64,000 nt of DNA from Gonocerus acuteangulatus. Its lineage: Eukaryota > Arthropoda > Insecta > Hemiptera > Coreidae. Below are positions 1 to 10,690 of the stretch, one piece after another. The stretch lies in the NCBI GenBank assembly GCA_946811695.1, contig OX328123.1, positions 117,745,102-117,809,101 of the forward strand, in the 5' to 3' direction. The notes under the pieces are model-generated. The model made no database searches and was not told the origin of the DNA. It saw only the letters and a program-made list of their open reading frames with translations. Every line of letters starts with the position of its first letter. Positions within the stretch are counted from its first letter, which is position 1. A program made the position numbers and the translations under genes.

Positions 1-742
1 GGATGGCGCGAGGACATGATGCTTGGCAGTGCTTCTAGCTGTTTGTCGGGTATTTTCGCGGGTATACGATAGGCCCAGGGGAAAGGCCACAAATCAAATT
101 TTCTGTATTTTCGGAATTCCCCTTTAGTTTTAGGTTCTCCTTACTGAGACGATAAATTTGATTCCCTACAAGATGGGTTTACGAAGGTACACAAGTACAG
201 AACCGGCACTCCCCTGGGAGCGGAGTCAAACAAAAATTTTCAGCACAACTTTCTAACAGACTAATTTCTATCATCCTGAAACGTTTCAAGTCTTTAACTT
301 TTCGGGTAGTGCCTAATAATTTTTATGAGTGAGTGATATAAATTCCGATTTTCCGTCACCTGTTTCTCAGAAACGCTTCAATGTAGAATTATGAAACTTT
401 CCCATTTTGCTATAATTCCTTCATTATATTACTATAATTTCATAAGTTTATCTTTAACTGGTTCAAGGTTTGAGAGAGTAAAAATTGGCTCCAATACTTC
501 GTGTATACAAACAGTGTGCGTAGGCCGAAACTTAGCCTGGTGCGTAAAATGTGTTTTTAATTCGTTTTTCTTAGTTTATAGACTTCTTTTTACTATAAGA
601 CGTGATTCGTTAAAATCAAAATAAGATATAATTCTCTTGAAAAGAGGCCAAATATGCCAGTAACACGCCAAGAAATGTGAAATTAGTTTTAACAGTCATT
701 CCACGCAGCCCTCAATCCTGATCTTGTCACACTACCTGCAAT

Positions 743-743
<1 letters not shown>
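1..743. other. AT-rich non-coding DNA, no gene seen
   Basis: No credible gene or repeat family was recognised here. The one short open frame at 391-624 has no recognisable motif and no splice context. Confidence 0.6.

Positions 744-790
<47 letters not shown>
744..790. repeat. poly-T tract
   Basis: About 47 consecutive T lie immediately upstream of the truncated LINE. They could be the inverted poly-A tail of an older insertion or a slipped target-site tract. Confidence 0.9.
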
Positions 791-794
<4 letters not shown>

Positions 795-1815
795 AAAAAA
801 AAAATCGAAGGAAAGGTTTTCCAACAGAAACTAGCAACAGTATCTAGTTCATATTCTGTTGAGTTGCAGGCAATGTTGTTAGCTTTGTACAATATAAAGG
901 ATACTCAAAAGAAAAAAGTGATTTTGTTTACAGACTCTTTGAGCTCACTAAAAACGATACATAATACATTCAATGCACACCCTTTGGCAACCAAAATTTT
1001 AAATGAAATTATTCGATTACAAAATTTAAACAAACACGTAACACTGGTATGGCTACCCGGGCACGTAGACATTAAACAAAGCACAGACGTTGATATACAA
1101 GCCAAATTGGCAACCACACTACAGCACATAACAACAAGTGAAACAACTTACGAGGACCTAACGACATATTATAGCAACCAAATACTTATTCAGTGGCAGA
1201 CAGCATGGCACATCACTAACGACAATAAACTACGACAGATTAAACCAACAGTGGCAGAATGGCCATCCAGCAGAAGAGGAAACCGGAGAGAAGAAGTAGT
1301 TCTAACTCGACTCCGAATTGGCCATTCCCTACTTACTCACGGAAACCTAATGACTAAACAAGACGCACTAACATATAGAGAATGTAACCAACTCCTAACT
1401 ATAAGACATATACTTACAGACTGTCGAAGAAGAGAACAATTAAACATACCCACTGACCTTACAGAACTCTTGTCCGATGGTAGCCATTATTTGAATCAGA
1501 TATTTAAATATTTAAAAACTATACATATATATCACACAATTAAACGAACTCATGAAAATGTTTACTCTGTCATTTTTTTAATAACTTCCTTACTTTTATT
1601 TTATTTTATTTTTTAATTTATTTTATATTTTATTTTTGGCTTTTAAATCTATTTGATACTTTTCTGAAATTATATTTATTTCCTTTATGTTATGATTATG
1701 CATTATAATTTATTTAATAATATTATCTTCTTGTTCAAAGCTGACAACTCCATACAGACTTACTAATTTGCTAGTCGCCTCCGTTGCGATCAAGCAGTAA
1801 ATAAATAAATAAATA
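791..1815 (+). mobile_element. 5'-truncated LINE, 3' end with (TAAA)n tail
   Basis: This is the 3' part of a non-LTR retrotransposon. It holds the end of the second ORF with an RNase H domain, a 3' untranslated region of about 180 bp, and a short (TAAA)n tail at 1798-1815. The RT and endonuclease are missing, so it is a typical dead-on-arrival copy. Relatives of this C-terminus occur at 42.85 kb and 54.6 kb, the latter also ending in a (TAAA)n-like tail, so a family with this tail type has been active here. A possible 6-bp target duplication (AATGTT) sits at 741-746 and at about 1814-1820, but the adjoining poly-T makes it uncertain. Confidence 0.75.
806..1616 (+). pseudogene. LINE ORF2 C-terminus: RNase H domain and degenerate Cys finger
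   Basis: The open frame of about 270 codons covers the RNase H domain that some LINE clades carry after the RT. The acidic motifs are visible in order: VELQAML (Glu), LFTDSLSSLK (Asp), and VWLPGHVDIKQSTDVDIQAK, which matches the usual WxPGHxxIxGNExAD block with substitutions. Downstream comes the C-terminal block LTRLRIGHSLLTHG and a CCHC-like finger, RECNQLLTIRHILTDC, whose first Cys is replaced by Tyr. The frame opens inside poly-T-encoded phenylalanines, so there is no authentic start. Residual frame integrity suggests moderate age. It is not a host gene. Confidence 0.75.
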
Positions 1816-1931
1816 ATGTTAATTACAAGCTTTGAAATGGAATTGCAAATCATTGAAATATTACCCCATTATCTATCCCAATTACTCCCGCGCCGTAGTA
1901 ATGATGATCTGAGGACGGCGATGAAACATGA

Positions 1932-1976
1932 AACACACACACACACACACATATATATATACATATATATATACAT

Positions 1977-2037
<61 letters not shown>
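1932..2037. repeat. (AC)n(AT)n microsatellite
   Basis: AC dinucleotides pass directly into a long AT dinucleotide array. Confidence 0.95.
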
Positions 2038-2041
<4 letters not shown>

Positions 2042-2203
2042 TCCACGATTTCTGACCTTTATTTATGTATATTTATTTATTTTTAGCACTTTCCTCCGAA
2101 GGAAAGTAGCTATTGAGGTTGGACTCATGACGGAATTTTTGAAAAATTTCTTCAAATCTTTATCGATCCTACCTAGTAGACACCGAAAATGACCCCCGTT
2201 AAA

Positions 2204-2206
<3 letters not shown>

Positions 2207-2251
<45 letters not shown>
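2207..2251. repeat. (TA)n microsatellite
   Basis: A pure TA array ends exactly where the hAT-like terminus begins at 2252, so the element may have inserted into it. Confidence 0.95.
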
Positions 2252-2254
<3 letters not shown>

Positions 2255-2340
2255 GGTGTCTACTACTTTTGTGAAAGCCAATTTCGTGACTTTTTCGTGA
2301 CATTTTCGTGCCTTGAACGCAAATTTCGTGCCCATTAAAG
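2252..2340 (+). repeat. hAT-type left terminus with CGTGAC subterminal repeats
   Basis: The end begins CAGGGTGTCTACT and is followed by several copies of a TTTCGTGAC/TTTTCGTGCC motif. A matching inverted terminus, AGTAGACACCCTG, preceded by the same CGTGAC repeats ends at 12169. CAGGG starts and short clustered subterminal motifs are typical of hAT elements. The 8-bp flanks (ATATATAT on the left, TATATGCA on the right) are not identical but both lie in AT arrays, so the target duplication cannot be judged. Confidence 0.7.
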
Positions 2341-3223
2341 AGTAAATAAAGTCCGACTCGTAGGAATTGCGTCATTTAACATTTATTTAGCATTTTGGGC
2401 ATACGTGCTATGCGTTTCCGCTCACTACGCTCGCTGAAGAAGATATCAAAACTCTAGTCAATCCAACTTGCTAAAATTAATAGAATTCTATTAATTTTAA
2501 TGACTCTTGTCTATCCAACTCACTAAAATTAATATAATTCTATTAATTTTTCCGAGTAAGAAACCAATCGCTTTTTCTTTGTCAGGAACATAGCGAACTA
2601 ATTGTAAAAGACTCATTTTTCCTCAACAAAAAAAAAAAAGAGCTTTTTCATAAACAAAAGCTAATTCACTGTTGAAGGGGAAGGGGGTTCACTGTTGGGA
2701 TCGTGTCATAATTGCGGTATCGTTCATTTCTCAAGTGCCATGAGTACAAGAATAGATGCAGTTATTGGTAGGTTTTAATGTTTTGTGACATCATAAAGAG
2801 AAGAAAGATTAAGGCGCCACTACACGAGACTGACAATATTTTAAACGAAAATGACTGCACCCTCTTTCTCCCAGGAATATATTAACTCCCAGGAATACAC
2901 TAGTAACGATAAGTTTCTCATTTTCTTACCTTGTTTTACTAAAATCATTTACTCATTTAACTGTTAAAAAACGCAATTAAAAAAAAACAACCAATTAAAA
3001 CGTTAGGGAAAAAGAGACAAATACCCGTTCAAAAGAACAAAACTAACGAGTTCGGAGTTTCAAGCACTTATTTCTCCAATTAACATCGCTCCATCTAATC
3101 TTACAAGAAAATCTTTTTTGCAGAGAATTTAGTAAGCTTTCGAATGGATACATTTCACTTTCCACGATTTTATAACCGCTTTAATGATATTTAAGAAAAT
3201 GTGCAATGATTAACAATATACAA

Positions 3224-3229
<6 letters not shown>
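2341..3229. other. non-coding DNA between hAT end and Tc1-like element
   Basis: No gene is seen. The stretch at 2347-2380 matches the dispersed GTCCGACTCGCAGGAACTGCG repeat end that also appears near 8580, 8894, 13246 and 32990. Confidence 0.5.

Positions 3230-3286
<57 letters not shown>
3230..3286. repeat. (AT)n microsatellite
   Basis: An AT array abuts the left end of the Tc1-like fold-back element. A second AT array abuts its right end at 5819. Confidence 0.95.
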
Positions 3287-3290
<4 letters not shown>

Positions 3291-3780
3291 CTAGTGTCAA
3301 AAGTATTGGAACACCCATAAATATTTTACATTTTGGACTTAAATAATGGTGCTTTAGGTAAACAGAAGGCATCAATAGCATGGTGATAAGCTATACTTGA
3401 AATATTCCCTAAAAATCAACATAAAAAAATGGCATTTCTATTATTAATTAACATTTATCAATAAAATGCAATATTCTATGCGCAAAAAGTATTGGAACAC
3501 CCGATTTCTTTACTACTACAGCTGGACTTAGGACGGGATTAATTCCATCTTATCGGTGAACTTTGTCCTTTTTGGATGACTTGGTAACTTATATGTTTGA
3601 ATCACTTTGTTTTAGCTCAATTTTTTTAACATTAGCCAGAGAGAAAAATAAACCTTAGTTAAAATACAAAATCTTATTATTACGATTTATAATGAGCGCA
3701 AATGTTTGTAAGAAATCGGAAAAATTGTTAACCTTAGCTAAATCTACTTATCAAATAATTAAAATCGGTATAGTACAACC

Positions 3781-4670
3781 CAGAGATGGGAATAATTTTA
3801 TTTATAAATAAAAATACGAATTTATTCGTACTTCATATATTTGTGAATACGAATATAAATAAATTCGTATTCATAAGTGTGAATACGAATTTATTTGTTA
3901 TTCACATATATTGAATATAAAAATATAAATACAATTTTATTCGCAAATATTCCTGCGAATACAAATAAATTCACAAAAATAAATAATCACAAAAAATGTG
4001 ATTATTTACAAAAAGTCAAGTGATTACAAAAAAAAAACACATTAAAATATACCAATACAAATTTATTCGCATTATAATTTGTGAATAAAAATTTATTCAC
4101 AATAAAATTCGCAAATAAATTATGAATTTATTCGTATTAAGATGATATTACGAAAGTTATTGAAAGTGATTTTTTTTTTTAATGCGTTTAACGTCTAGGT
4201 TATTAGCGCCTAGATTTTGTTTTACACCGAAAAAAAAATCACCTTCAATAACTTTCGTAATATCATCTTAATACGAATAAATTCATAATTTATTTGCGAA
4301 TTTTATTGTGAATAAATTTTTATTCACAAATTATAATGTGAATAAATTTGTATTCGTATATTTTAATGTGATTTTTTTTGTAATCACTGGATTTTTTGTA
4401 AATATTCACATTTTTTGTGATTATTTACAATTTTCTCTGTGAATTTATTTGTATTCGCAGGAAAATTTGCGAATAAAATTTTATTTGTATTTTTTTATTT
4501 AATATATGTCAATAAAAATAAATTCGTATTCACACTTATGAATACGAATTTATTTATATTCGTATTCACAAATACATGAAGTACGAATTTATTTATATTC
4601 GTATTCACAAATATAGGAAGTACGAATAAAATCGTATTTTTATTTATAAATAAAATTATGCCCATCTCTG
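3781..4670. mobile_element. hAT-type MITE, long palindrome, perfect 8-bp TSD
   Basis: The element starts CAGAGATGGG and ends CCCATCTCTG. It is flanked on both sides by GTACAACC (3773-3780 and 4671-4678), an exact 8-bp target duplication as expected for hAT transposition. The two halves are inverted copies of each other over most of the length. They are built from AATTTATTCG/CGAATAAATT-like units and meet near 4150-4230. It encodes nothing. The un-inserted sequence is preserved in the other arm of the host Tc1-like element near 5320, which confirms the boundaries. Confidence 0.92.
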
Positions 4671-4689
4671 GTACAACCAATTCTTAGGC

Positions 4690-4890
4690 AGCAAAACATC
4701 ATATCAGAAGACCGAAGAGTCTCAATTTATGCGATGAAAGATAAATTTTAAGAAAACCACATGCCAAACCATGGCCTATTGCACCAAAACTTGCGACTGA
4801 TATCTTGAGGATCATCTGACGAGACATAAGTAGCAGTACAGTAAGAAAGGATCTCAGAAAAAATGGATTACGCGGTCGAACATCCCCAAA
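4690..4890 (+). pseudogene. Tc1-like transposase N-terminal HTH, left arm
   Basis: Across a frameshift and one stop the translation reads RPKSLNLCDER, then KPHAKPWPIAPKLATDI, then SSSTVRKDLRKNGLRGRTS. This is the second helix-turn-helix and GR(K/P)-type linker of Tc1 transposases, which bind the TIR. The catalytic DDE domain is absent. It is non-functional. Confidence 0.65.
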
Positions 4891-5106
4891 CCCTTACTCA
4901 TATTTGACTGTAGACACCAAGCCTCGAGATTTGAGCTCTTCATTCGCTCTCCTCCACACGTTTTGTCAACTTCTTTGGCTAAAAAGTTCTATTTTGTACT
5001 CAAGAACACTTTTAATCCACTGCCAGTATTCAGGAGGATGGAAAACACTTTATTTTTCATAGCAAAGTATTTTCTATTTGTTAAATTTACTTACACAAAA
5101 GTTCTT

Positions 5107-5335
5107 CGGTACTATTCGACCGCGTAATTAATTTTTCTTGAGATCTTTTCTTACTCTACGGCTGCTTAGCTCCCGTCAGATGATCCTCTAGATTTCAGTC
5201 ACAAGTTTTGGTGCAATCAGCCATGGTTTTGCCTGTGCTTTTCTTAAAATTGACCTTTCACCACACACAGTAAGATTATTCGGTCACCTTATATGAGGTT
5301 TTGCCGCCACAGAGCGGTTGTACGATACCGATTTA
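5107..5335 (-). pseudogene. Tc1-like transposase N-terminal HTH, right (inverted) arm
   Basis: On the minus strand the same HTH region recurs, including a block that starts with the equivalents of APKLVTE and continues to LKKN and the RGR-like linker codons. It differs from the left arm by scattered substitutions, so the two arms have diverged since the fold-back formed. Confidence 0.6.
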
Positions 5336-5813
5336 ATATATTTGATAAGGACATGGCTGAGGATTACAATTTCTAAAATTCCTAGCAAACATTTGCGAAA
5401 ATTATGAAGCGTAATTGTAATTTTTGCATTCCATCATATATTCGTCTTCCTTACAGGCCAATGTCAAAATATTGAGCTAAAACAAAGTGATTCAAACATA
5501 TAAGTTACCAAGTAATCCTAAAAGAGCAAAGCTGACCGATAATATGGAAATAATCCCGTCCAAAGTCCAGCTGTAGTAGTAAAGAAATCGGGTGTTCCAA
5601 TACTTTTTACGCATAGAATATTGCATTTTATTGTTAAAATGTTAATTAATAATAGAAATGCCGTTTTTGGGGGGTTGATTTTCGGGGAATATTTTAAGTT
5701 TAGCTTATCACCATGCTATTGATGCCTTCTGTTTACCTAAAGCAGCATTATTTTAGTCACAAATGTTAAAAATGTAAAATATTTATGGGTGTTTCAATAC
5801 TTTTTATACTAGC

Positions 5814-5818
<5 letters not shown>

Positions 5819-5874
<56 letters not shown>
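5819..5874. repeat. (AT)n microsatellite
   Basis: A pure AT array directly follows the right end of the Tc1-like element. Confidence 0.95.
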
Positions 5875-5877
<3 letters not shown>

Positions 5878-6156
5878 ACATCCATTAATAAAACTCTTCA
5901 GTTAATTACATTAATTTGAAAAATGAAGAAACGATGATACTAAAAATTTTAAAATGGTTGGAATTAGGAGCCTCAAAAATATTGAATAATGGTGGTACAA
6001 AATTTCTAAAAATATTATTTATTAAATAATTATTGTCAATTTACAGACAGAATATAGTTTATTAAAATGTGAACATCAATATTGAAGTCTGCAAGAAAAA
6101 CTTTACACATGAATAAAGAAAAATACATGTAATAACAAATAATGTCTTCAAAACAA

Positions 6157-8457
6157 TCATTTTTGGAAGAGTTTTATTTTTTTCTTCGCAGCATCAAGTT
6201 CAGAGATAACTGCATTCATTTCTGCATCCGATTCTTTCTGAAGTTTTCTTTTTTTCTCTTCTAGAACTTTAATAGTATGAGTTAATTCCTTAACATTTTT
6301 GTCTGCATCTGATCTTTCGGTCTCTTTGACATTTAAAGCCTCTCTCCTCCTTCTTGAGGCTTGGTTAACTGAAGAAATCATTCCTTGAGTTATCTCAATT
6401 TTATTTATGCCACCAGCTGCTATCACAGAGGAATAAACACGACGTTGAGCTATCAAAGAATGTTCTTGTATATTTTCTATTAGGCATTCTTTATTAATCG
6501 AAAATCCTCTTTCAACTTCTGCATTGCCATGGAAGAGTGTAAGCATTCTTTTCAAAAATTTCAAAAATAATGCATCTTGATTTTTATCTAAGTGTTGTAC
6601 AAAAAATTCATCTAATCTGTCATTATTCTCATTGAATTCTTTTAAGCTTGTTTGAAAATTCTTTCTACCACATATCTCTAAATATTGTTTTTTAATAAGA
6701 TCCCCTTCAATTGGCGCAAGATTCTTTTTGTTAACAAGCTCTTTCAATGCCAGAGTAATTCGTTCTTTTCGCACTGATTCCTTAAGCATTATAGCAGGAG
6801 AAAGAGAAGAAAGACCTTTGACAAGACCTTTTGATAAGGGTGATTTTGGACTAACTGCTATTTTTTCAAACAGGTGAAGGAAAACTGCCTTGCATCCATT
6901 CAGAAAAGAATATTTTGCTATTTCTGTCATATTTTTAAATTCAGCTCTAGCTCCAAATCCAACATCCATGGATTTCTGAGATAAATGTTTATCAGATTTC
7001 TGGAACTCAAGAAGTTCAAGCCTCTTCCCATTCAAAATTTGAGCCATGATATCCTTTTTAATAAAACGACTTGCTATAGAATGTGACATACTATAAACCT
7101 CTTCATAAAGAAATGGTACCATTGGTTTATTTGACTGAAACTTTGTTAAAAAGGGTTCCAGTTCAGTTACAAGTGATTGCAAGAAATATAACTTGGCTGC
7201 TAATGATGGATCTTTTAAGAAGTTCTGAACAACTGTGAAATTTCTACTATCTGGAGGATCATCTTTAGCATTTTGTATATATATCTTTAAGCCAGGTATC
7301 ATAGCAATAGCCCTACCTAATACTTTTGAGTTTTCAGTCCACCGGATTGTGCACAGTTTTAGTGGAAAAAGATTGATTCCAGAAGCCTCACTGAGTTTTG
7401 CTCTTCTTGATGGGAAATCTTTGAACAGAAAATAAAGGGAACGCAAAAACGTACTTATCTGCCATTCACTTTTTTTTTCTGCAGTTCTATATGCATTATT
7501 AATAACATGCAAGCTGCATGTTCCTATATCTAAAATCTCTTGGTCCTCGGACATCATATGTTTAAACTCTTCCAAAAACTTTAAATTAACATTCGGACCA
7601 TCAACTGAAATTTGAATAATGTTTTTCAATGATAAACCAATATCAGTCATTGCATTTGAAAAACCGTGAAGTAAATCTAGTGCGCGAGATCTTTTCAAAA
7701 ACACCGATGTAAGGTATTGAGTCTGAACTTTATCACCAGAAGAATCCCAAAATCGCACAATTACGTCCATTTGGCCCATCTGAGCTATTTTGTTAAGGCT
7801 CTCATCGATAGATATGCAGAAATATTCACAATTCTTTATCTGCTTAACCAGTAAATTTTCAAAATGAGGCCCAAGTCCAAATGTAATGATATATCCTAGT
7901 TTGTCTTTAGGCATTTTGAATTTTGAAGCAATCACACTGTCGGGAAACATTAGGGGAAATAACTCACCCGCAGCAGCATAACACCTGTCAGAGGAATGCG
8001 ACATAACTTTACTTATTGCCCACAATATTTCAGCCCTTCTTACATCAGGAGTAAGTAAATGAGATAGAAGTTTCCTTTCTCCGTCCGTTTTTTCAGAAGA
8101 TACTACACAGGTAGCTTGTGAAGGTGTAATGGTTGATGTAGATTGATTGAGATATATTTGTGTTTCAGATGAACTTGGGGTTTTACTTCTTGAATCTCCT
8201 AAAGAACTTTCTGAAACATTTTTGTTGGTAAAATTTAATGTAGGCTGTTTATCGCCAAGTAAAGCCTTTTCCAGGGCACTATGCTTTTTTCCCTTTTGGT
8301 GCAGGTGAACACTACCAAGTCCACTATGACTTACGTCAAAAGTGGAGTTGCAAAATCTGCAGAATGCTCGATATTTATTAGTGTCAACAGATCTAAGCCA
8401 CTTCGCTAATGTTTTATCTTCGAAAAGCCATGCCTGCTGAAAAGCGCACTTCCCCAT
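6157..8457 (-). CDS. hAT-family transposase with BED-like zinc finger
   Basis: This is an uninterrupted ORF of about 766 codons for a DNA transposase that would act in the nucleus on element ends. The N-terminus has a BED/C2H2-like finger, FCRFCNSTFDVSHSGLGS then HLHQKGKKH. The RNase H-like core shows ISIDES (first Asp), ISVDGPNVN (second Asp), the CSLHVINN CxxH-type motif and TIRW. The hAT C-terminal dimerisation region carries the catalytic Glu in NAEVERGFSINK. The last 70 residues are Lys/Glu-rich and probably coiled coil. I start at the Met of MGKCAFQQAWLF because a strong pyrimidine-rich acceptor ending in AG lies about 15 bp upstream; the longer frame to 8514 would read through that intron-like tract. 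No stop or frameshift is seen, so it may be young or recently active. Confidence 0.85.
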   Translation of the reverse strand: MGKCAFQQAWLFEDKTLAKWLRSVDTNKYRAFCRFCNSTFDVSHSGLGSVHLHQKGKKHSALEKALLGDKQPTLNFTNKNVSESSLGDSRSKTPSSSETQIYLNQSTSTITPSQATCVVSSEKTDGERKLLSHLLTPDVRRAEILWAISKVMSHSSDRCYAAAGELFPLMFPDSVIASKFKMPKDKLGYIITFGLGPHFENLLVKQIKNCEYFCISIDESLNKIAQMGQMDVIVRFWDSSGDKVQTQYLTSVFLKRSRALDLLHGFSNAMTDIGLSLKNIIQISVDGPNVNLKFLEEFKHMMSEDQEILDIGTCSLHVINNAYRTAEKKSEWQISTFLRSLYFLFKDFPSRRAKLSEASGINLFPLKLCTIRWTENSKVLGRAIAMIPGLKIYIQNAKDDPPDSRNFTVVQNFLKDPSLAAKLYFLQSLVTELEPFLTKFQSNKPMVPFLYEEVYSMSHSIASRFIKKDIMAQILNGKRLELLEFQKSDKHLSQKSMDVGFGARAEFKNMTEIAKYSFLNGCKAVFLHLFEKIAVSPKSPLSKGLVKGLSSLSPAIMLKESVRKERITLALKELVNKKNLAPIEGDLIKKQYLEICGRKNFQTSLKEFNENNDRLDEFFVQHLDKNQDALFLKFLKRMLTLFHGNAEVERGFSINKECLIENIQEHSLIAQRRVYSSVIAAGGINKIEITQGMISSVNQASRRRREALNVKETERSDADKNVKELTHTIKVLEEKKRKLQKESDAEMNAVISELDAAKKKIKLFQK

Positions 8458-8470
8458 TTTGAAACAATAA

Positions 8471-8492
8471 TCTAAAAAAAAAAGGAAAATAA
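8471..8492 (-). promoter_or_regulatory. probable 3' splice site upstream of hAT ORF
   Basis: On the minus strand TTTTCCTTTTTTTTTTAG directly precedes the leader and ATG of the transposase. It suggests a 5' non-coding exon further upstream in the element. Confidence 0.5.
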
Positions 8493-8574
8493 ATAAATAA
8501 AAAATATTAATCATGAGTAAAATTATTTCATCATTGCTGAAATAATATATTATAATATTATTGCATCAACTACT

Positions 8575-8645
8575 TCAAAAAAGTCGGCCTTGCAGGAACT
8601 GCGATACCTTAGCACATTTCCGTTCATATCCCTAGTGTTATTAGT
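8575..8645. repeat. dispersed repeat end (GTCCGACTCGCAGGAACTGCG family)
   Basis: The sequence around 8583 is an inverted relative of 32935-32995. Both include CACTAGGGAT and the GGAACTGCG/CGCAGTTCC core. Further relatives lie at about 2347, 8894 and 13246. Confidence 0.55.
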
Positions 8646-9299
8646 AAACGAATAGAAGCGCTTATTGATAGACTTTGATCTTTAAAAAAAAAAAATAAAA
8701 CAAAATCTCAAAGATAAGGAAGATTTAAGGCAACTATACAGGAAACTGACAGTAAATGATAGCCCCTGCCTTTTCAACGAACCTCTAATTAAAAACTCTA
8801 TTATCAATACGTTTCGCATTTTCTTGCCTTGTTTTACTAAACTATTCATTTTACTGTTAAATGTGATTTAGAACAAAAAACAATCGAATAAAAAGTCCGT
8901 CACGCAGGAGCTGCATAACTAAGCACTTTCTGCAGAATTCTTTTCCTCAGGGAACAGGATGCAGTCTCTCTAGTAGGAGATAGCGCTCCTTGCGGCGGCC
9001 TTGCGAACCTGGCGGGCTATTCTATTGAAATATATTACAAAGTAAACCCCCCTTTCCGGATGACAGATTTAGCTCATTTTTACAAAACTTATTTCCCATG
9101 AGTTACTCATGATGTTTACCGCGTTTCGTTACAACACAGCAGAAATTACGACAGGTATGAGTATATTAGTAATTTGGGTCCAGAGTAAACCCCCCCCCCC
9201 CTCCCTCCTAATGAACCGATTTAGGTAGTACTGGACGTATAAATAGTACGAAATATATAATTTTGGGCCTGTGACCAGTTATTCGCACTCAAATATATA

Positions 9300-9830
9300 A
9301 TATCTTGACCATTATATTGGCAATGGTTTTGCTAAGACCATGTGAGTGTGTATATAACGTTTGAAAGAAAATACATAAAATAGTATTGTAATATATATTA
9401 TTGGAGCGATTGGAATGCTCTACAACCCCATAACCAACATTTATTTTTTGGGTGCATCGTTGAAGAGATATCCGGTCGAGAATAGAAAAAAGTGTGTTTT
9501 TCCCCAAAATGACATACTTTCAAGAGCGGATATTTTGAAAACTAAAGATATCTCAAAACACTTTATAGTATAGAACTTGTAGGAAATTTAATAAGCCTTC
9601 ATTTGTTATAGAAAGGTTATGTCGCTAGGACGCAGGGTTTCCGAGATATAAGTGAAAACCCGAAAAATGGGACCTTCTAAACCCCCCCTCCCCCCCGGCT
9701 CAAAGGCTACGGGTGAGGACTTTTGATATTTTGACGACCTAACTAGCCGAAACAAAGTTATGAAGTTAGAAATTGTGTTCCAAACATTTCCACCTATAAT
9801 TCTTAGTTTCCCGGGCTGGTAGTCGCTACA
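9300..9830 (+). repeat. ~500-bp repeat, copy A
   Basis: Shared landmarks with copies B and C are CAAGAGCGGATATT, ACTAAAGATATCTC, GCTAGGACGCAGGGTTTCC, GAGATATAAGTGAAAACCCG, a run of C, and TTGTGTTCCAAA. All three copies have the same orientation. Confidence 0.85.
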
Positions 9831-9859
9831 TTTCAGATTTCACGATGAACATTGAAATT

Positions 9860-10345
9860 ATTTTTACGTTTGAAGGAAAATACAAAAAATAGCAAAGTAA
9901 TATATATTATTGAAGGGAATGCAATACTCTACAACCCTATGACCGCGATTTATTATTTTGGTACATCTTTGATGAGTTATCCGGCCAAAACGGGGAAAAA
10001 GTATGCGGCAAAAGTTTTTTCCCCAAAATGTCAGACTTTCAAGAGCGGATATTTGGAAAACTAAAGATATCTCGAAAAACTTTATAGAATAGAATTTGTA
10101 GGAAATTTAATCAGCTTTCATTTGTTATAAAATGGTTATGTCGCTAGGACGCAGGGTTTCCGAGATATAAGTGAAAACCCGAAAAATGGAACCTTCTAAA
10201 CCCCCCTCCCCCCCGGCTTAAAGGCTAGGGGCGAGGACTTATGATATGTTCACCTCCTATCCAGCCCAAACAAAGTTACGAAGTCAAAAATTGTGTTCCA
10301 AAAATTTCCATTTATAACTGTTCGTTGCCTGGACTAACAGTCCAG
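9860..10345 (+). repeat. ~500-bp repeat, copy B
   Basis: It follows copy A head-to-tail and is closely similar over its whole length. The short ORF inside it (9852-10064) is not credible as a gene. Confidence 0.85.
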
Positions 10346-10690
10346 CTGTAAATATATCGGAACTCGCTAGAGTTACAACTACTGGAGGGTTTCTAGAAAA
10401 CCTTCCCTTCCTAGGCCGAAACACATTTGTTTCGTGGCATTTTTTGTGGTATTTCACTGAATAGAACGCAATGAAGGCATTTATATTTCCTTTTAGAGGG
10501 AGGAACTTGTGTTTTTACTAAGAAACTAAATGTTTCTCCTAAGGCAGTTGCGGTTAGATCGCCTGATCATAGCAAGTCTAGTTCAAGCAGTCATCGTGAG
10601 TGGAGTGTAAGTTTTAAAAGTTTTTTAAAATTTTCTCTTATAATGGGCGTTTATAAGGTGGGGGCTGAGTGATAAATATTTAACGATGTC

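Larger units (their letters stand above)
3288..5815. mobile_element. Tc1/mariner-like fold-back element
   Basis: The termini read CAGCTAGTGTCAAAAGTATT on the left and the inverted CAGCTAGTATAAAAAGTATT on the right, followed by GGAACACCC/GAAACACCC. This is the terminal style of Tc1-like transposons, and TA flanks the right end. The inverted arms do not stop at the TIR. They continue for several hundred bases through the 5' leader and the N-terminal helix-turn-helix part of the transposase, leaving only about 200 bp of unique centre (4890-5105). The structure is therefore two inverted 5' halves of one element. An 890-bp hAT MITE interrupts the left arm. Confidence 0.8.

Noticed and set aside
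741..790. N-terminal poly-phenylalanine of the 741-1616 frame as protein
   Set aside because: It is translation of a poly-T tract at the LINE 5' edge, not a coding start.
8458..8514. N-terminal extension MINIFYLFIFLFF of the hAT transposase
   Set aside because: It is translation across a pyrimidine-rich splice acceptor. The family-like sequence starts at MGKCAFQ.
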